From assembly GCA_020342235.1 (NCBI GenBank), contig CP073217.1, positions 1 through 64,000 of the forward strand: a stretch of 64,000 bases of DNA, given 5' to 3'. Origin of the DNA: Saccharomycopsis phalli (lineage: Eukaryota; Ascomycota; Saccharomycetes; Ascoideales; Saccharomycopsidaceae). Below, piece after piece: positions 9,234-19,076 of the stretch. The position numbers were made by a program, and so were the translations under genes. The notes beneath the pieces are model-generated. The model saw only the letters and a list, made by a program, of their open reading frames with translations, ran no database searches and was not told the origin of the DNA. Numbering within the stretch: the stretch's first letter is position 1; each line of letters starts with the position of its first letter.

Positions 9234-11250
9234 GCGTGTTGCATCCTTGACGTGTAGAATTGACAAATTAATTGATACAAGAGAGGTCTCGGAGCTCAAT
9301 GGTAGTATTAATAGCAGCAGTGTTGGACGCGGCGCATTGGCCTGGCATGATATGTGAAGTGAAAAATGGACGCGAGACATTTATTTCTCTCATAATGATG
9401 CCCTTATAACGGCCTCATAGGGATAAGGAATGTTTCTGGGGTATCTCAAGAGACCTGGATGAGATGGACCTGGATGTCACCCGGGCGTTATAGATGTTGA
9501 TGAGATTTGTGGAGAGTTTTTTTGAAGTTATCGTGATACCTATTATACTACTTTTGCGTAATATACCAATCTGGCCGATCCAGAACTTTGGCGACTTTGC
9601 ATCGATGAGATGGTTGCTGAGATAGTTTACAACTCTGGAGCGAATAGTGAGTTCTCCTAGTGGAGACATCTTCGCCTGTTCCTCATTTACCTAAGGGATT
9701 AGTTGTAATTCAGTAACTTCGAAAAAGGTGAAAGCTTCTCTGAGGATTGTGAACCCTCCACGCACCGTGACTAGATAGAGGTTATTGGACCATGATGATG
9801 GCTTTTGAGTTTTTATAGTGATAAAGGGCGACTTTGAGCATAGCTAGACTTTTTATTTGTTGATGGAAGTAACTAGTATCTTCATTATAGCTGGCAGCGA
9901 CTAAGCTCAGTAATTCTCGCCTGGTGGGCTTGATCTAAGGTTAATATGGTTCAAGGTTGACTCTCGAGAACCTTGTTTTCTGTTTCTGCCATTATCAATC
10001 ACTGGTTGGTAGTGGTGCCATTTATGGATGCGATTGAGAATTCTTCTGCTACCTGAGAGGGCTCGTATTATTAGCCCAGAGGAGGCTCTGCGTCTTCATT
10101 CTTGTCGGTGTCCGAGTGAGAATCATCACTTGGTCATCATGTAGGTTCTATTCCAAATCCAGATTGGTCAATTCGTTGTTATTGTTCCCTTGGTGCGTGG
10201 GGAAGTTGTCAGTGTGGTTCTTGTCATTATTCTGAATAACAGGCGTAGTCTAGTGGTTTGGAGTTGCTGGTGGGAAAGTCACTTGTGGTGGGATCTTTTC
10301 ATAATTCAGACTTTGTGAGACTATCTCATTATCCTGGCTTATGATCTGTTCTTCAGGTGGACTCATGTATTGCCCCTTTCTTGGATTTGACCGCTCTCTA
10401 GTAGCATATACTGTGTGGGATTGAATCTGTTGAGGTAAGACTTCTGCTTAGTAAATAGGTAGCGGTGACTCCATTTGAGAAGAAAAGCTTGGCACCATGA
10501 GTGTAGCTGTCTTTCAGAGTGATATTCCAGTCAATATGGGGATCTCCATTGATGGGATCTCTTGGAGGAATGGGGAAGAGTGTGCTCTCCCAGATTGATT
10601 CATTGGTTTTGTTAATGAGTAAAGCTTCAAGGTTGGTTGGTGAAAATCGGAGTGGGATGCTTCCATGCACAATGACTTGGGGACGTGAATTCTGAGTTCT
10701 TGGAGTGAGTGTCTGTCACATGAGACGCTTCAGGGAACTGTTCAAAGTTTCGACTTGCTTAGCTTGATGGTCCTTTCATCTTGGGAAAATGGGCCTTGAT
10801 TTGGGGTCTTTAGATATGAAAGTTTCGCCTGGACATGCAATTCCCTTTCTTCAACGCGGTCAGGGGGTATTTAGACGCCCTTTTTGGATTGGTTGGGTGG
10901 ATCAACACTGCTTTTGCCATTCGCGGGCGGCTACTTGGGCGTAACTGATATCTTTTTCTAGACCCTACTTAGGCCTTAAGCTTCCGGGCTTTAGACGAAA
11001 GAGTAACTTAGTACCATTCGGTTTCTTTCTGCGCTTGGAAGAGGTAGTTGTGGTTGTCTATGGTTGATTTTTGTCAGTTGGTGGCCTTAGCTCGTTCGGT
11101 GCATGTGAGTTTGAGTGTGTATGAATTATGAGCCCGGGTGTAATTATGAGGTAGAAAGTCTTCTCCAATCGGGAAAGAACCTATCTAAACGAGCCTTTTT
11201 ACAAGGGTCAGAGATGGCTTAAGAAGTTGAGTTGTATATCAATGATAATT
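9234..11250 (-). mobile_element. LINE family B, decayed 5' part (ORF1 and start of ORF2)
   Basis: Minus-strand pieces match LINE-A at low identity: 10398-10670 (DPHIDWNITLKDSYTHGAKL) corresponds to the ORF1 block DWSTIPIECTKRYSARLFF, and 9415-9669 (NLINIYNARVTSRSISSRSL) to the start of the ORF2 endonuclease (DIINIYNAPHDSKAHLKSRS). Many stops and frameshifts separate these blocks. The reverse transcriptase part is absent. Family B is clearly distinct from the nearly whole family A copy. Confidence 0.65.
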
Positions 11251-11351
11251 TGTGAAATCTTCAACGTGCAACTCTCACCAGTTATGAGTTTAGTTATTCT
11301 TTAATTCAGAAGTGTGTACCGGCCATCTCCCTAAATCTACGAGATCTCTAA

Positions 11352-11710
11352 CATAACATCATAATAATAATATGATTAGGTACTTCTATAGCTAGGAAAC
11401 TGTTAAAGAGAGATGACTCGGAAGCAGCTGTTCAATCTCGCCCCCGGGGGGAATATCTGTCAAGTCGCCCTTCTTGTGATGCTGTAAAAAAAGGAATTTG
11501 CCCATCCAGCACTAACGTGTAGAATCCTATAAGGGAATGAACTGATTTTGCGTCTATGAAGAAGCGGCGAATCTGCGCTCTGGTTGTGAGGCCGTCGCAT
11601 ATTGTTTCCTGAGTTTGGAATACCTCTATGTCTAGCATTACAATCTTCTTAATTTGTGATATGCAAAACATGGGACTGAAGAAATTAATTAATCCAATAA
11701 TTAACTTCAC
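11352..11710 (-). mobile_element. LINE family B, 3'-terminal fragment
   Basis: The minus strand encodes TRAQIRRFFIDAKSVHSLIGFYTLVL, the counterpart of the LINE-A C-terminus LGKVFADQKSVHKLLEFYQNVL. It is followed by a 3' end that reaches an ATT-rich tail near 11352 with CTATAGCTAGG nearby. A closely similar piece is at 52600-52800 on the plus strand. Confidence 0.65.
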
Positions 11711-12176
11711 AACAAACTAGAAGATGATGAGACTGCCATTTATACTATTATGCTTTTTAAGTATTCCGAAGAGGTCGTGGATTCATGCTATAAGACGAGA
11801 GGATTACTTCCACTCATTAATTAGTTATTGCTAATTAGAGTAGTTTATAGGCTTACCTTGTTTAGACATAGAATTACAGCGAATGGTCAGCCTTCTAATA
11901 GAGAACACCAATCCTCCTAATAGGTTATTGTCCACTAATCAGAAAGTGGCTACCATTGATCAGCGTACGCGCTACTGTATTCTGTGGCTGGGTTTGGGAA
12001 GCTACTCCGAACTCCTCCTGGAATACTAGATCTATTCTGACGTGGTTAGTTAACCACGATACTAATTAATTGCCCAACAAACCTCGGGCGTATGGATTAT
12101 AGAATATTAAATGATCTGGTAGAAATATAAATAGGATAGAAACTAACTAAAATTCATCACTAATTGAATTGTCTAC
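11711..12176. other. Repeat-derived spacer with a GTGGTTAGTTAACCAC palindrome
   Basis: No gene. The 16-base palindrome near 12041 resembles the termini of the LTR-C family (GTCGTGGTTAAC and reverse), so this stretch is likely a scrap of an LTR-type element just upstream of the copy at 12177. Confidence 0.35.
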
Positions 12177-12631
12177 TGTCGTGGTTCAGCGGTTTACCGA
12201 CTGAATCCGTAGATACTGAACATGAATGACCAATAGTGAGACAAGCATTGTCTTACACAAATGTGGGGACAATGCCTGACCACACGGATACATACATCCG
12301 ACCTTGTATAAAAAGGTAGAGAGAACACTATGACAGAAATCAATTATCGTTTAGCTATCCCACCCATCCGGTTATTCAATATAAAGGAACAAAACAATTA
12401 TTTAAGAAGTTTATAGATATACCCTAATTAATCATGGCTAACCGCTCCGGTAAATCTAAACTTCAACATCTACACTGGCAATATTTGGATGCCATGGCGA
12501 GAAATTCTAAATTGCGATATCCTACAGTATATATCCAAGCGAAATTTAGCACTGAAAACAACTTTAACATCCTTATATCAAAATATAGATACCAATATAA
12601 TCCTTCATATATGAAGTCAGTGCCTCATTAA
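12177..12631 (+). mobile_element. LTR-C family LTR, leader and 5' end of gag (fossil)
   Basis: The LTR and leader at 12177-12433 are almost identical to 5372-5628. They are followed by a 65-codon reading frame at 12434-12631 (MANRSGKSKLQHLHWQYLDA). The frame position directly behind an LTR and leader suggests gag of a Ty1/copia-like element. The rest of the element is absent; broken. High identity between the two copies suggests they are relatively young. Confidence 0.6.
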
Positions 12632-13586
12632 GGTCTCTGTAAATACTCCTCAATTCATGTTAAATAACTAACATATCTGCTATATTGCAACTGAACAATA
12701 CTGAATTACCTCACTCGCATAAATAGCTAAGCAGTTATTAGTCAATGTATAAGCTGCACAGTAGCCAAAAATGAGATACAGAGAAGAATCACAAAAGACA
12801 ATTGCTAGACAATTAAAAACAAAGGAATTGACAAAAATAAAAGGAACTAGCAAAGATTATCAAAAAGATAATGGGAAAAAAGAATGAAACCAAAAAAGAA
12901 GTAAGGCTGCTGATTATAGTCATCATGCAGAACTGATTGCGTTATATTACTTATTTTTCTCTATGACTGTTGTGATTTTGTGAATTCTCTCTATAATAAC
13001 CTTCATGCATTATTGCAGTAGATGATTTGGCTTTTACTATTTTTTCTGACTTATTGTATTGACACTTGCATCTTTGCTGCATGGGACTATAGTTAATTTA
13101 TTCTCCATAATTTTCTAGTGTGATTAGTCTTCTTCCATTGCATCCTCTTGCTTTGTGGATCTGAGCGTGATATCTAATTCCATACATGCACAACAATAAG
13201 GTAGCTTACTGATTAACGCTTATTATTTCATATATTTTCTATAACCTAATTTCTTGTATACTTGTATAGACGCCAAATATGCAATTTAAAATTTATATTC
13301 TATTTATTTAGATTAGCAGCCGCTACATTGATAAGTCACTCTCAGCAGACAAAATAAATTGTGATTTCACCTTCAGCAGTATGATCTTGTTGTGATTAGT
13401 CTAGAACCTTGTTAGCCACTGAAGAATAATTTGAGTATTTAAGCAGGATTCAGAAACGGAGTTATCGACGTCCGTCACTAAATACAATATTGGGTCATCT
13501 ATTCAGGATCCAACGCCATCTGAATTGTTGACAGTGGTTCCTGAAGAGACTTGTAATTCACTATAAGAAGGTTCATTTCGGCTGTA
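12632..13586. other. AT-rich spacer, nothing recognised
   Basis: No open frame of note, RNA gene or clear repeat was seen. A purine-rich patch (AGAAGAATCACAAAAGACAA onwards) runs from about 12780 to 12905. Confidence 0.3.
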
Positions 13587-14430
13587 ACTGTCGTAGGCTA
13601 TTGGTCTACCCAGGTCAGTCATAGTATTAACATAAACTTTAAACTACTTAATTATTTGTTTTGTTCCTTTAGAATTTGGATAACCAGATTGAGCTCTGCT
13701 AGATGCAGTGAGCTAGATGAATTACTATTGTGTTTGTTGTCTTCAATAACGAAAAGTCGACACCGCCTTAAATACATGACTTGCTCTGTTGTAGTTAGTA
13801 AGTAAGTATATCTATTTCTGTATTTAGTTATATATTGTCTTCGGAAACACTGTGATTAGATAAGTATATATTTACTCAGGAACATCCTGAGGCAGCATTC
13901 TGTTGAAGAAAACCCTTTCTCACCCCAAACGGTTATATGGGCTGAAAACCTTCAATGGGCGCAGTGTTGTTAGTGGTTTAAACATGACTGTCTATTGGTT
14001 GTGCAAGTCTGACTTTCCCTAGGCTATTGCCATCAGGCCGCTGAATCTTGTGACGATGGGCGCACGACTCGCCGGGGTCTATCATTGCTCGTTATCGAGA
14101 CTTCCTAGTATTCCTCTTCCGTGACTTTGTGTTACTCTTTCAGGAAACTTTCGTGTATTGGAGTGGTTGGCGGGGCTCAAACCCGATCACTACCTCATGA
14201 TGCGCCATCCATAAGGCATGAGGCGTTGCAGTGGTTAGTTAATCACGCAATAACATATAACGAACTTTAAAACTAATTCAGCTAGATTAACGTATCTAGC
14301 AGAGCTCAATCCGGTTATCCGAATTCTAAAGGAACAAAACAAATAATTAAGTAGTTTAAAGTTTATGTTAATACTATGTCTGTCCTGCGTAGACCAATAA
14401 ACTACGACAGATTCGGTTTTCTATTTCCCA
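13587..14430. mobile_element. Inverted pair of LTR-C ends around a LINE-A 3' fragment (fossil composite)
   Basis: The arm at 13587-13742 (minus) and the arm at 14285-14425 (plus) are about 95% alike over some 120 bp. Each contains the CTAAAGGAACAAAACAAATAATTAAG leader region and a gag-like start ending in YDR. Between them, 13808-14060 (minus) is a LINE-A 3' end (GGAACATCCTGAGGCAGC, CTTCAATGGG). A GTGGTTAGTTAATCAC palindrome lies at about 14230. The composite has no intact gene and its age is mixed. Confidence 0.6.
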
Positions 14431-15034
14431 ACAATAACTGTCACTTCTTACATGTCGTGGCAGCTGGTAACTTATTAGCATGTTTTGCAGATAAGCCTGG
14501 AATTACAAGCAGATGAAATTTGCTACTCGATATTTCTGAAAATAGAATAACGCAATATTAAAGTGGGCAAGTTATTAGCGAAGCAAGTGGAAGTAGCGAT
14601 ACTATTAATATATGCATTATAATGCACATGTCAATCGACTAATTAAGCTATTCTTGATACTTGGCATATAACTGCCTTGCATAAAATTTCCACCGTGACG
14701 ACTTAAACAACTAGAATTTAGCGACCTTAGTCGCTAATTAATATGTTTCATAATATTTATTACATACTTATTGTAATCTAATATTAAGAATAAATATCAA
14801 ACAAATGTGTCATTCAAACACTAGGCCAGATTGAAGATTTTGGATTTTAACCTACGTGAATTTCAGATAGTGAATTGCTCCAGCAAAATAATTATTAATA
14901 AATAAGATGGAATATTCTTTAAAAAACAATGCAATTAGGCTTAAAAATATTTAGGTTCATTTGAATAATTCGTTGAGAACAAGCAAACCTGTATGTTTAT
15001 ATAAATTTTACTCAGCTGATGTTTTACACGCGCA
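14431..15034. other. Upstream region of the first adhesin gene
   Basis: AT-rich, without coding potential or clear repeats; probably the promoter of the gene at 15086. Confidence 0.4.
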
Positions 15035-15046
15035 TATATATAAATA
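15035..15046 (+). promoter_or_regulatory. TATA box of the first adhesin gene
   Basis: TATATATAAATA lies 40-50 bp before the ATG at 15086. Similar boxes stand 35-60 bp before the genes at 31798 and 37590, so short 5' leaders appear typical for this surface-protein group. Confidence 0.55.
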
Positions 15047-15085
15047 GGTAATTTTCAGAAATATTTGATATCCAAAATTTGATAA

Positions 15086-18000
15086 ATGGCTGATCTAATT
15101 TTCCTGCTTTTATTATTTATATTTTTTGGTATTGCACTGTCTTTGGAAACATCACCTAGCGGTTGTAGTGCAAGATCTCAACCAACCGGTACTGGATTCG
15201 ATGTAAATATTTACGGTACATTATATAATGGGGAACGTGTGAATATATTGACAACGAGTGGATATAAAGACTACCCACTTGAAGCCACAATCAAAGGTGT
15301 TAACAATGCCCTGTTTCTGTTATCTCCTCCGCAAGGATATTACGAAGATTACTTTTATGGAAAAAAAATTTTTGTTTCCAATTTCTCCGCCGAATTTAAA
15401 GGGTACTTTAAACCTCCTCAAACTGGATTGTATGTGTTCAGTCTTAGCAACGCTGACGATGCTGCTATTTTATTTTTTGATACAGATTCTGCTTTTCATT
15501 GTTGTGATAGTTCAAATATTCCTTCGACATCCGTTCCAAAGAATTACGTATTAATTGGGACAGAAGCTGGTCCTTATAGCTGGACGGTATATCTCTACTC
15601 ACAATACTACTATCCACTTAGAGTTGCATACGATAATGTTGGGAGATATGCAACTCTAACTACGACTGTTCAGCCGCCTGGTGGACAGCCTCAAACTGAC
15701 TTTTCAAAGTACATTTATCAGTTTGATGAAGGTAACCCTGGTACCTGTCCAGTTGACACCACGCCAAGATCCACTACCACTACCACTGTTCCATGGACTG
15801 GCACAGTCACAACTACTGAAACAAGTACCGACACTACTGATCCTACTGCACCTGTTGTTATCAAAGTTGATTACCCCCGTAGTTATACATTAACTACTGA
15901 GCCTTGGACTGGGACAAATACTGTTACTTCCACTATCACTCCGACTGATCCAGCAGCACCATTAACAGTTGATGTTCTTACCCCTAGAAGTTATGTTTTG
16001 ACTACTGTGCCTTGGACCGGAACCAACACTGTTACATCCACTATCACTCCAACTGATCCAGCAGCACCATTGACAGTTGAAGTTCTTACACCTTTAAGCT
16101 ATGTTTCAACTACTATGCCCTGGACCGGAACCACAACTGTTACATCCACTATCACCCCAACTGATCCAGCAGCACCATTGACAGTTGAAGTTCTTACACC
16201 TTTAAGCTATGTTTCAACTACTATGCCCTGGACCGGAACCACAACTGTTACATCCACTATCACCCCAACTGATCCAGCAGCACCATTGACAGTTGAAGTT
16301 CTTACACCTTTAAGCTATGTTTCAACTACTGTGCCCTGGACCGGAACCACAACTGTTACATCCACTATCACCCCAACTGATCCAGCAGCACCATTGACAG
16401 TTGAAGTTCTTACCCCTAGAAGTTATGTTTCAACTACTGGACCTTGGACCGGAACTGATACTCAGACCTCCACTATCACCCCAACTGATCCAGCAGCACC
16501 ATTGACAGTTGAAGTTCTTACCCCTAGAAGTTATGTTTCAACTACTGGACCTTGGACCGGAACTGATACTCAGACCTCCACTATCACCCCAACTGATCCA
16601 GCAGCACCATTGATAGTTGATGTTCTTACCCCCATGAGTTATGTTTCAACTACCGAGCCCTGGACCGGAACTAATACTGCTACATCCACTATCCCTCCAG
16701 CAAATCCAACAGAACCTGGAACGGTTGTCGTGCTTACTCCGCCAAGCTACGTATTCACTACTGATACTTGGACTGGTACTTTGACCACAACATCAACAGG
16801 AACTCCTGCTCATCCTGGTGACCCTCAGACTGTTTATGTTTTGACTCCACAAGGTCCTTCTCAAGGTACTGTTTATACTACTGGTACTTGGACTGGTACT
16901 TTGACCACAACATCGACAGGAACTCCTGCTCATCCTGGTGACCCTCAGACTGTTTATGTTTTGACTCCACAAGGCCCTTCTCAAGGTACTGTTTATACTA
17001 CTGGTACTTGGACTGGTACACTGACCACAACATCAACTGGAACACCAGCAAATCCTAATGACCCGCAAACTGTTTATGTTTTGACTCCACAAGGCCCTTC
17101 TCAAGGTACTGTTTATACTACTGGTACTTGGACTGGTACACTGACCACAACATCAACTGGAACACCAGCAAATCCTAATGACCCGCAAACTGTTTATGTT
17201 TTGATTCCACAAGGCCCTTCTCAAAGTACTATTTATACTACTGGTACTTGGACTGGTACTTTGACCACAACATCGACAGGAACTCCTGCTCATCCTGGTG
17301 ACCCTCAGACTGTTTATGTTTTGACTCCACAAGGCCCTTCTCAAGGTACTGTTTATACTACTGGTACTTGGACTGGTACACTGACCACAACATCAACTGG
17401 AACACCAGCAAATCCTAATGACCCGCAAACTGTTTATGTTTTGACTCCACAAGGCCCTTCTCAAGGTACTGTTTATACTACTGGTACTTGGACTGGTACA
17501 CTGACCACAACATCAACTGAAACACCAGCAAATCCTAATGACCCGCAAACTGTTTATGTTTTGACTCCACAAGGCCCTTCTCAAGGTACTGTTTATACTA
17601 CTGGTACTTGGACTGGTACACTGACCACAACATCAACTGGAACACCAGCAAATCCTAATGACCCGCAAACTGTTTATGTTTTGATTCCACAAGGCCCTTC
17701 TCAAGGTACTGTTTATACTACTGGTACTTGGACTGGTACATTCACTACCACTTCCACTGGAACTCCAGGGCATCCTGGTGACCCGCAAACTGTTTATGTT
17801 TTGACTCCACAAGGTTCTTCTCATGGTACTGTTTATACCACTGGTACTTGGACTAGTACATTTACCACCACCAGGACAAGTTACCAAACTGACACTAACG
17901 GAGTAGTCAGTGTGTTTGTGGAAGTCCCACACGTTCCTTTTGAGCTCACTTCAAGGTCAAACGAGCCTCCTAGCCAACAAAGTGCCCGCTCCAGGGCTCC

Positions 18001-18160
18001 AGATGGTGCTTCAACACCATCAAATTCGGTGTCATCAAACCAACCTAGTTCCAGTTTTACACCATTAGTTGGACAAAGTTTAGAGGGGAAATCATCAAAA
18101 CTTGTTTCATATGGGATTGCTATTATTGCCGTTGCACTTGCTACTATTTTGATAATTTAA
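15086..18160 (+). CDS. GPI-anchored cell-wall adhesin: PA14/GLEYA lectin domain plus flocculin-type repeats
   Basis: 1024 residues. A signal peptide covers residues 1-20. A PA14/GLEYA-type domain spans about 25-225, shown by FKGYFKPPQTGLYVFSL, an adjacent DD pair (NADDAA, the calcium-binding position of Flo5-type lectins), AFHCC and YYPLRVAYDN. From about 235 come flocculin-type repeats built on PWTGT: a diverged copy, eight of 36 residues (STITPTDPAAPLTVEVLTP), then nine of 40 residues ([20 protein letters not shown]). A Ser-rich stalk and a hydrophobic tail (residues 1008-1024) preceded by EGKSSK form the GPI signal. It probably acts outside the cell in adhesion or flocculation; the sugar bound cannot be read from sequence. 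Repeat numbers are likely to vary between strains. Confidence 0.9.
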   Translation: MADLIFLLLLFIFFGIALSLETSPSGCSARSQPTGTGFDVNIYGTLYNGERVNILTTSGYKDYPLEATIKGVNNALFLLSPPQGYYEDYFYGKKIFVSNFSAEFKGYFKPPQTGLYVFSLSNADDAAILFFDTDSAFHCCDSSNIPSTSVPKNYVLIGTEAGPYSWTVYLYSQYYYPLRVAYDNVGRYATLTTTVQPPGGQPQTDFSKYIYQFDEGNPGTCPVDTTPRSTTTTTVPWTGTVTTTETSTDTTDPTAPVVIKVDYPRSYTLTTEPWTGTNTVTSTITPTDPAAPLTVDVLTPRSYVLTTVPWTGTNTVTSTITPTDPAAPLTVEVLTPLSYVSTTMPWTGTTTVTSTITPTDPAAPLTVEVLTPLSYVSTTMPWTGTTTVTSTITPTDPAAPLTVEVLTPLSYVSTTVPWTGTTTVTSTITPTDPAAPLTVEVLTPRSYVSTTGPWTGTDTQTSTITPTDPAAPLTVEVLTPRSYVSTTGPWTGTDTQTSTITPTDPAAPLIVDVLTPMSYVSTTEPWTGTNTATSTIPPANPTEPGTVVVLTPPSYVFTTDTWTGTLTTTSTGTPAHPGDPQTVYVLTPQGPSQGTVYTTGTWTGTLTTTSTGTPAHPGDPQTVYVLTPQGPSQGTVYTTGTWTGTLTTTSTGTPANPNDPQTVYVLTPQGPSQGTVYTTGTWTGTLTTTSTGTPANPNDPQTVYVLIPQGPSQSTIYTTGTWTGTLTTTSTGTPAHPGDPQTVYVLTPQGPSQGTVYTTGTWTGTLTTTSTGTPANPNDPQTVYVLTPQGPSQGTVYTTGTWTGTLTTTSTETPANPNDPQTVYVLTPQGPSQGTVYTTGTWTGTLTTTSTGTPANPNDPQTVYVLIPQGPSQGTVYTTGTWTGTFTTTSTGTPGHPGDPQTVYVLTPQGSSHGTVYTTGTWTSTFTTTRTSYQTDTNGVVSVFVEVPHVPFELTSRSNEPPSQQSARSRAPDGASTPSNSVSSNQPSSSFTPLVGQSLEGKSSKLVSYGIAIIAVALATILII
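15902..16765 (+). repeat. 108-bp coding tandem repeat, 8 units
   Basis: The PWTGT codons recur every 108 bp at 15902, 16010, 16118, 16226, 16334, 16442, 16550 and 16658. Units 4-5 and units 7-8 are almost identical neighbours, showing recent local duplication. Confidence 0.93.
16766..17845 (+). repeat. 120-bp coding tandem repeat, 9 units in two codon variants
   Basis: The TWTGT codons recur every 120 bp. Two unit types alternate in blocks, AHPGD and ANPND, in the order H H N N H N N N, with a GHPGD unit last. Each type carries its own silent codon set (for example ACTCCTGCTCATCCT against ACACCAGCAAATCCT), so exchange happens in whole units. Confidence 0.93.
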
Positions 18161-18700
18161 GTGTTTTGTACACTAAATTTTCTAACTGAGCAGAAATTTC
18201 TGGTGTGAATCTTTCAGCCGTGATGTTAAATATTTTGTACGCTCCTTTATAATTTTTTTTTGAACTTGATTTTATTGACTGTGTTATTATTTTGGTAGTC
18301 TAAGAGCTTAAAGTTTTCAATGGTATCGACAAAGGCATTGTCAATGGTACTGGCTGAAGGTTTATCTATAGTGCTACAACCAAGTATGCCATGATAATGC
18401 CTTTAGCTCCGGTCACATTAAAAATGCGATAATCTAGATTAAAATATTTAAACTCGCTTCATCCGGTCCTTCGTAACAATCTGCTGTAATGAAATACCCA
18501 AATACACATACTTTAATCAATATGTAATCATTAAACTTTAAATAAATTCCTTTCTTCGTGACTACTAAATCACAATGTTAATGCACTTGTCGTTTTTCTG
18601 GTACAGAAGATTTTGATACTCAATCAATCATTTATATACCAGATTACATGATTCCCGTTAGTGATACTGTTGAGTTTCATGTAGATCACGCCGTACCTTG
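18161..18700. other. Downstream region of the first adhesin, nothing recognised
   Basis: AT-rich 3' flank without coding frames. A TGAATAAA-type polyadenylation context is not clear; TTTAAATAAA occurs near 18536. Confidence 0.35.
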
Positions 18701-18826
18701 GCGAACTGTGCTTATTCAATTCGAGTTTTGCTCTGGTAATTTGCTGAGCCTGGGTGTAGAAGTATTACCCTACCAATGATGTCGTATAAAAGGAATCTAC
18801 TTCCTCATCGATTTTTAGTACATAAT
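18701..18826 (+). mobile_element. Left part of a diverged family 1 LTR, split by the LINE (fossil)
   Basis: GAAGTATTACCCTACC, GTCGTATAAAAGG and CTTCCTCATCG correspond to the TATA region of LTR family 1. The continuation (TTTTATATACAGAATGTATATTAC) is found at 23903 on the other side of the LINE. So the LINE inserted into an existing LTR-type fossil. Confidence 0.6.
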
Positions 18827-19076
18827 AATAATAATATTTATTTTTGTATTTAGCTATATATTGTCTCCGGCAATACGGTTATTCGACAGATATATTTTCA
18901 CTCAGGAACATCCTGAGGCAGCATTGCTGTTGAAGAAAACCCTTTGTCAACCCTCACTTGGTTGCTTGGGATTAAAAGCTTCAATGGAGGCAGTTATATT
19001 GTTGGTGCTTGGTGCTTGTATGGATTGTGTAAGAAGCCTGGTCACTCTTGTTGTCGAATGTGACCGCTGAATCTCA

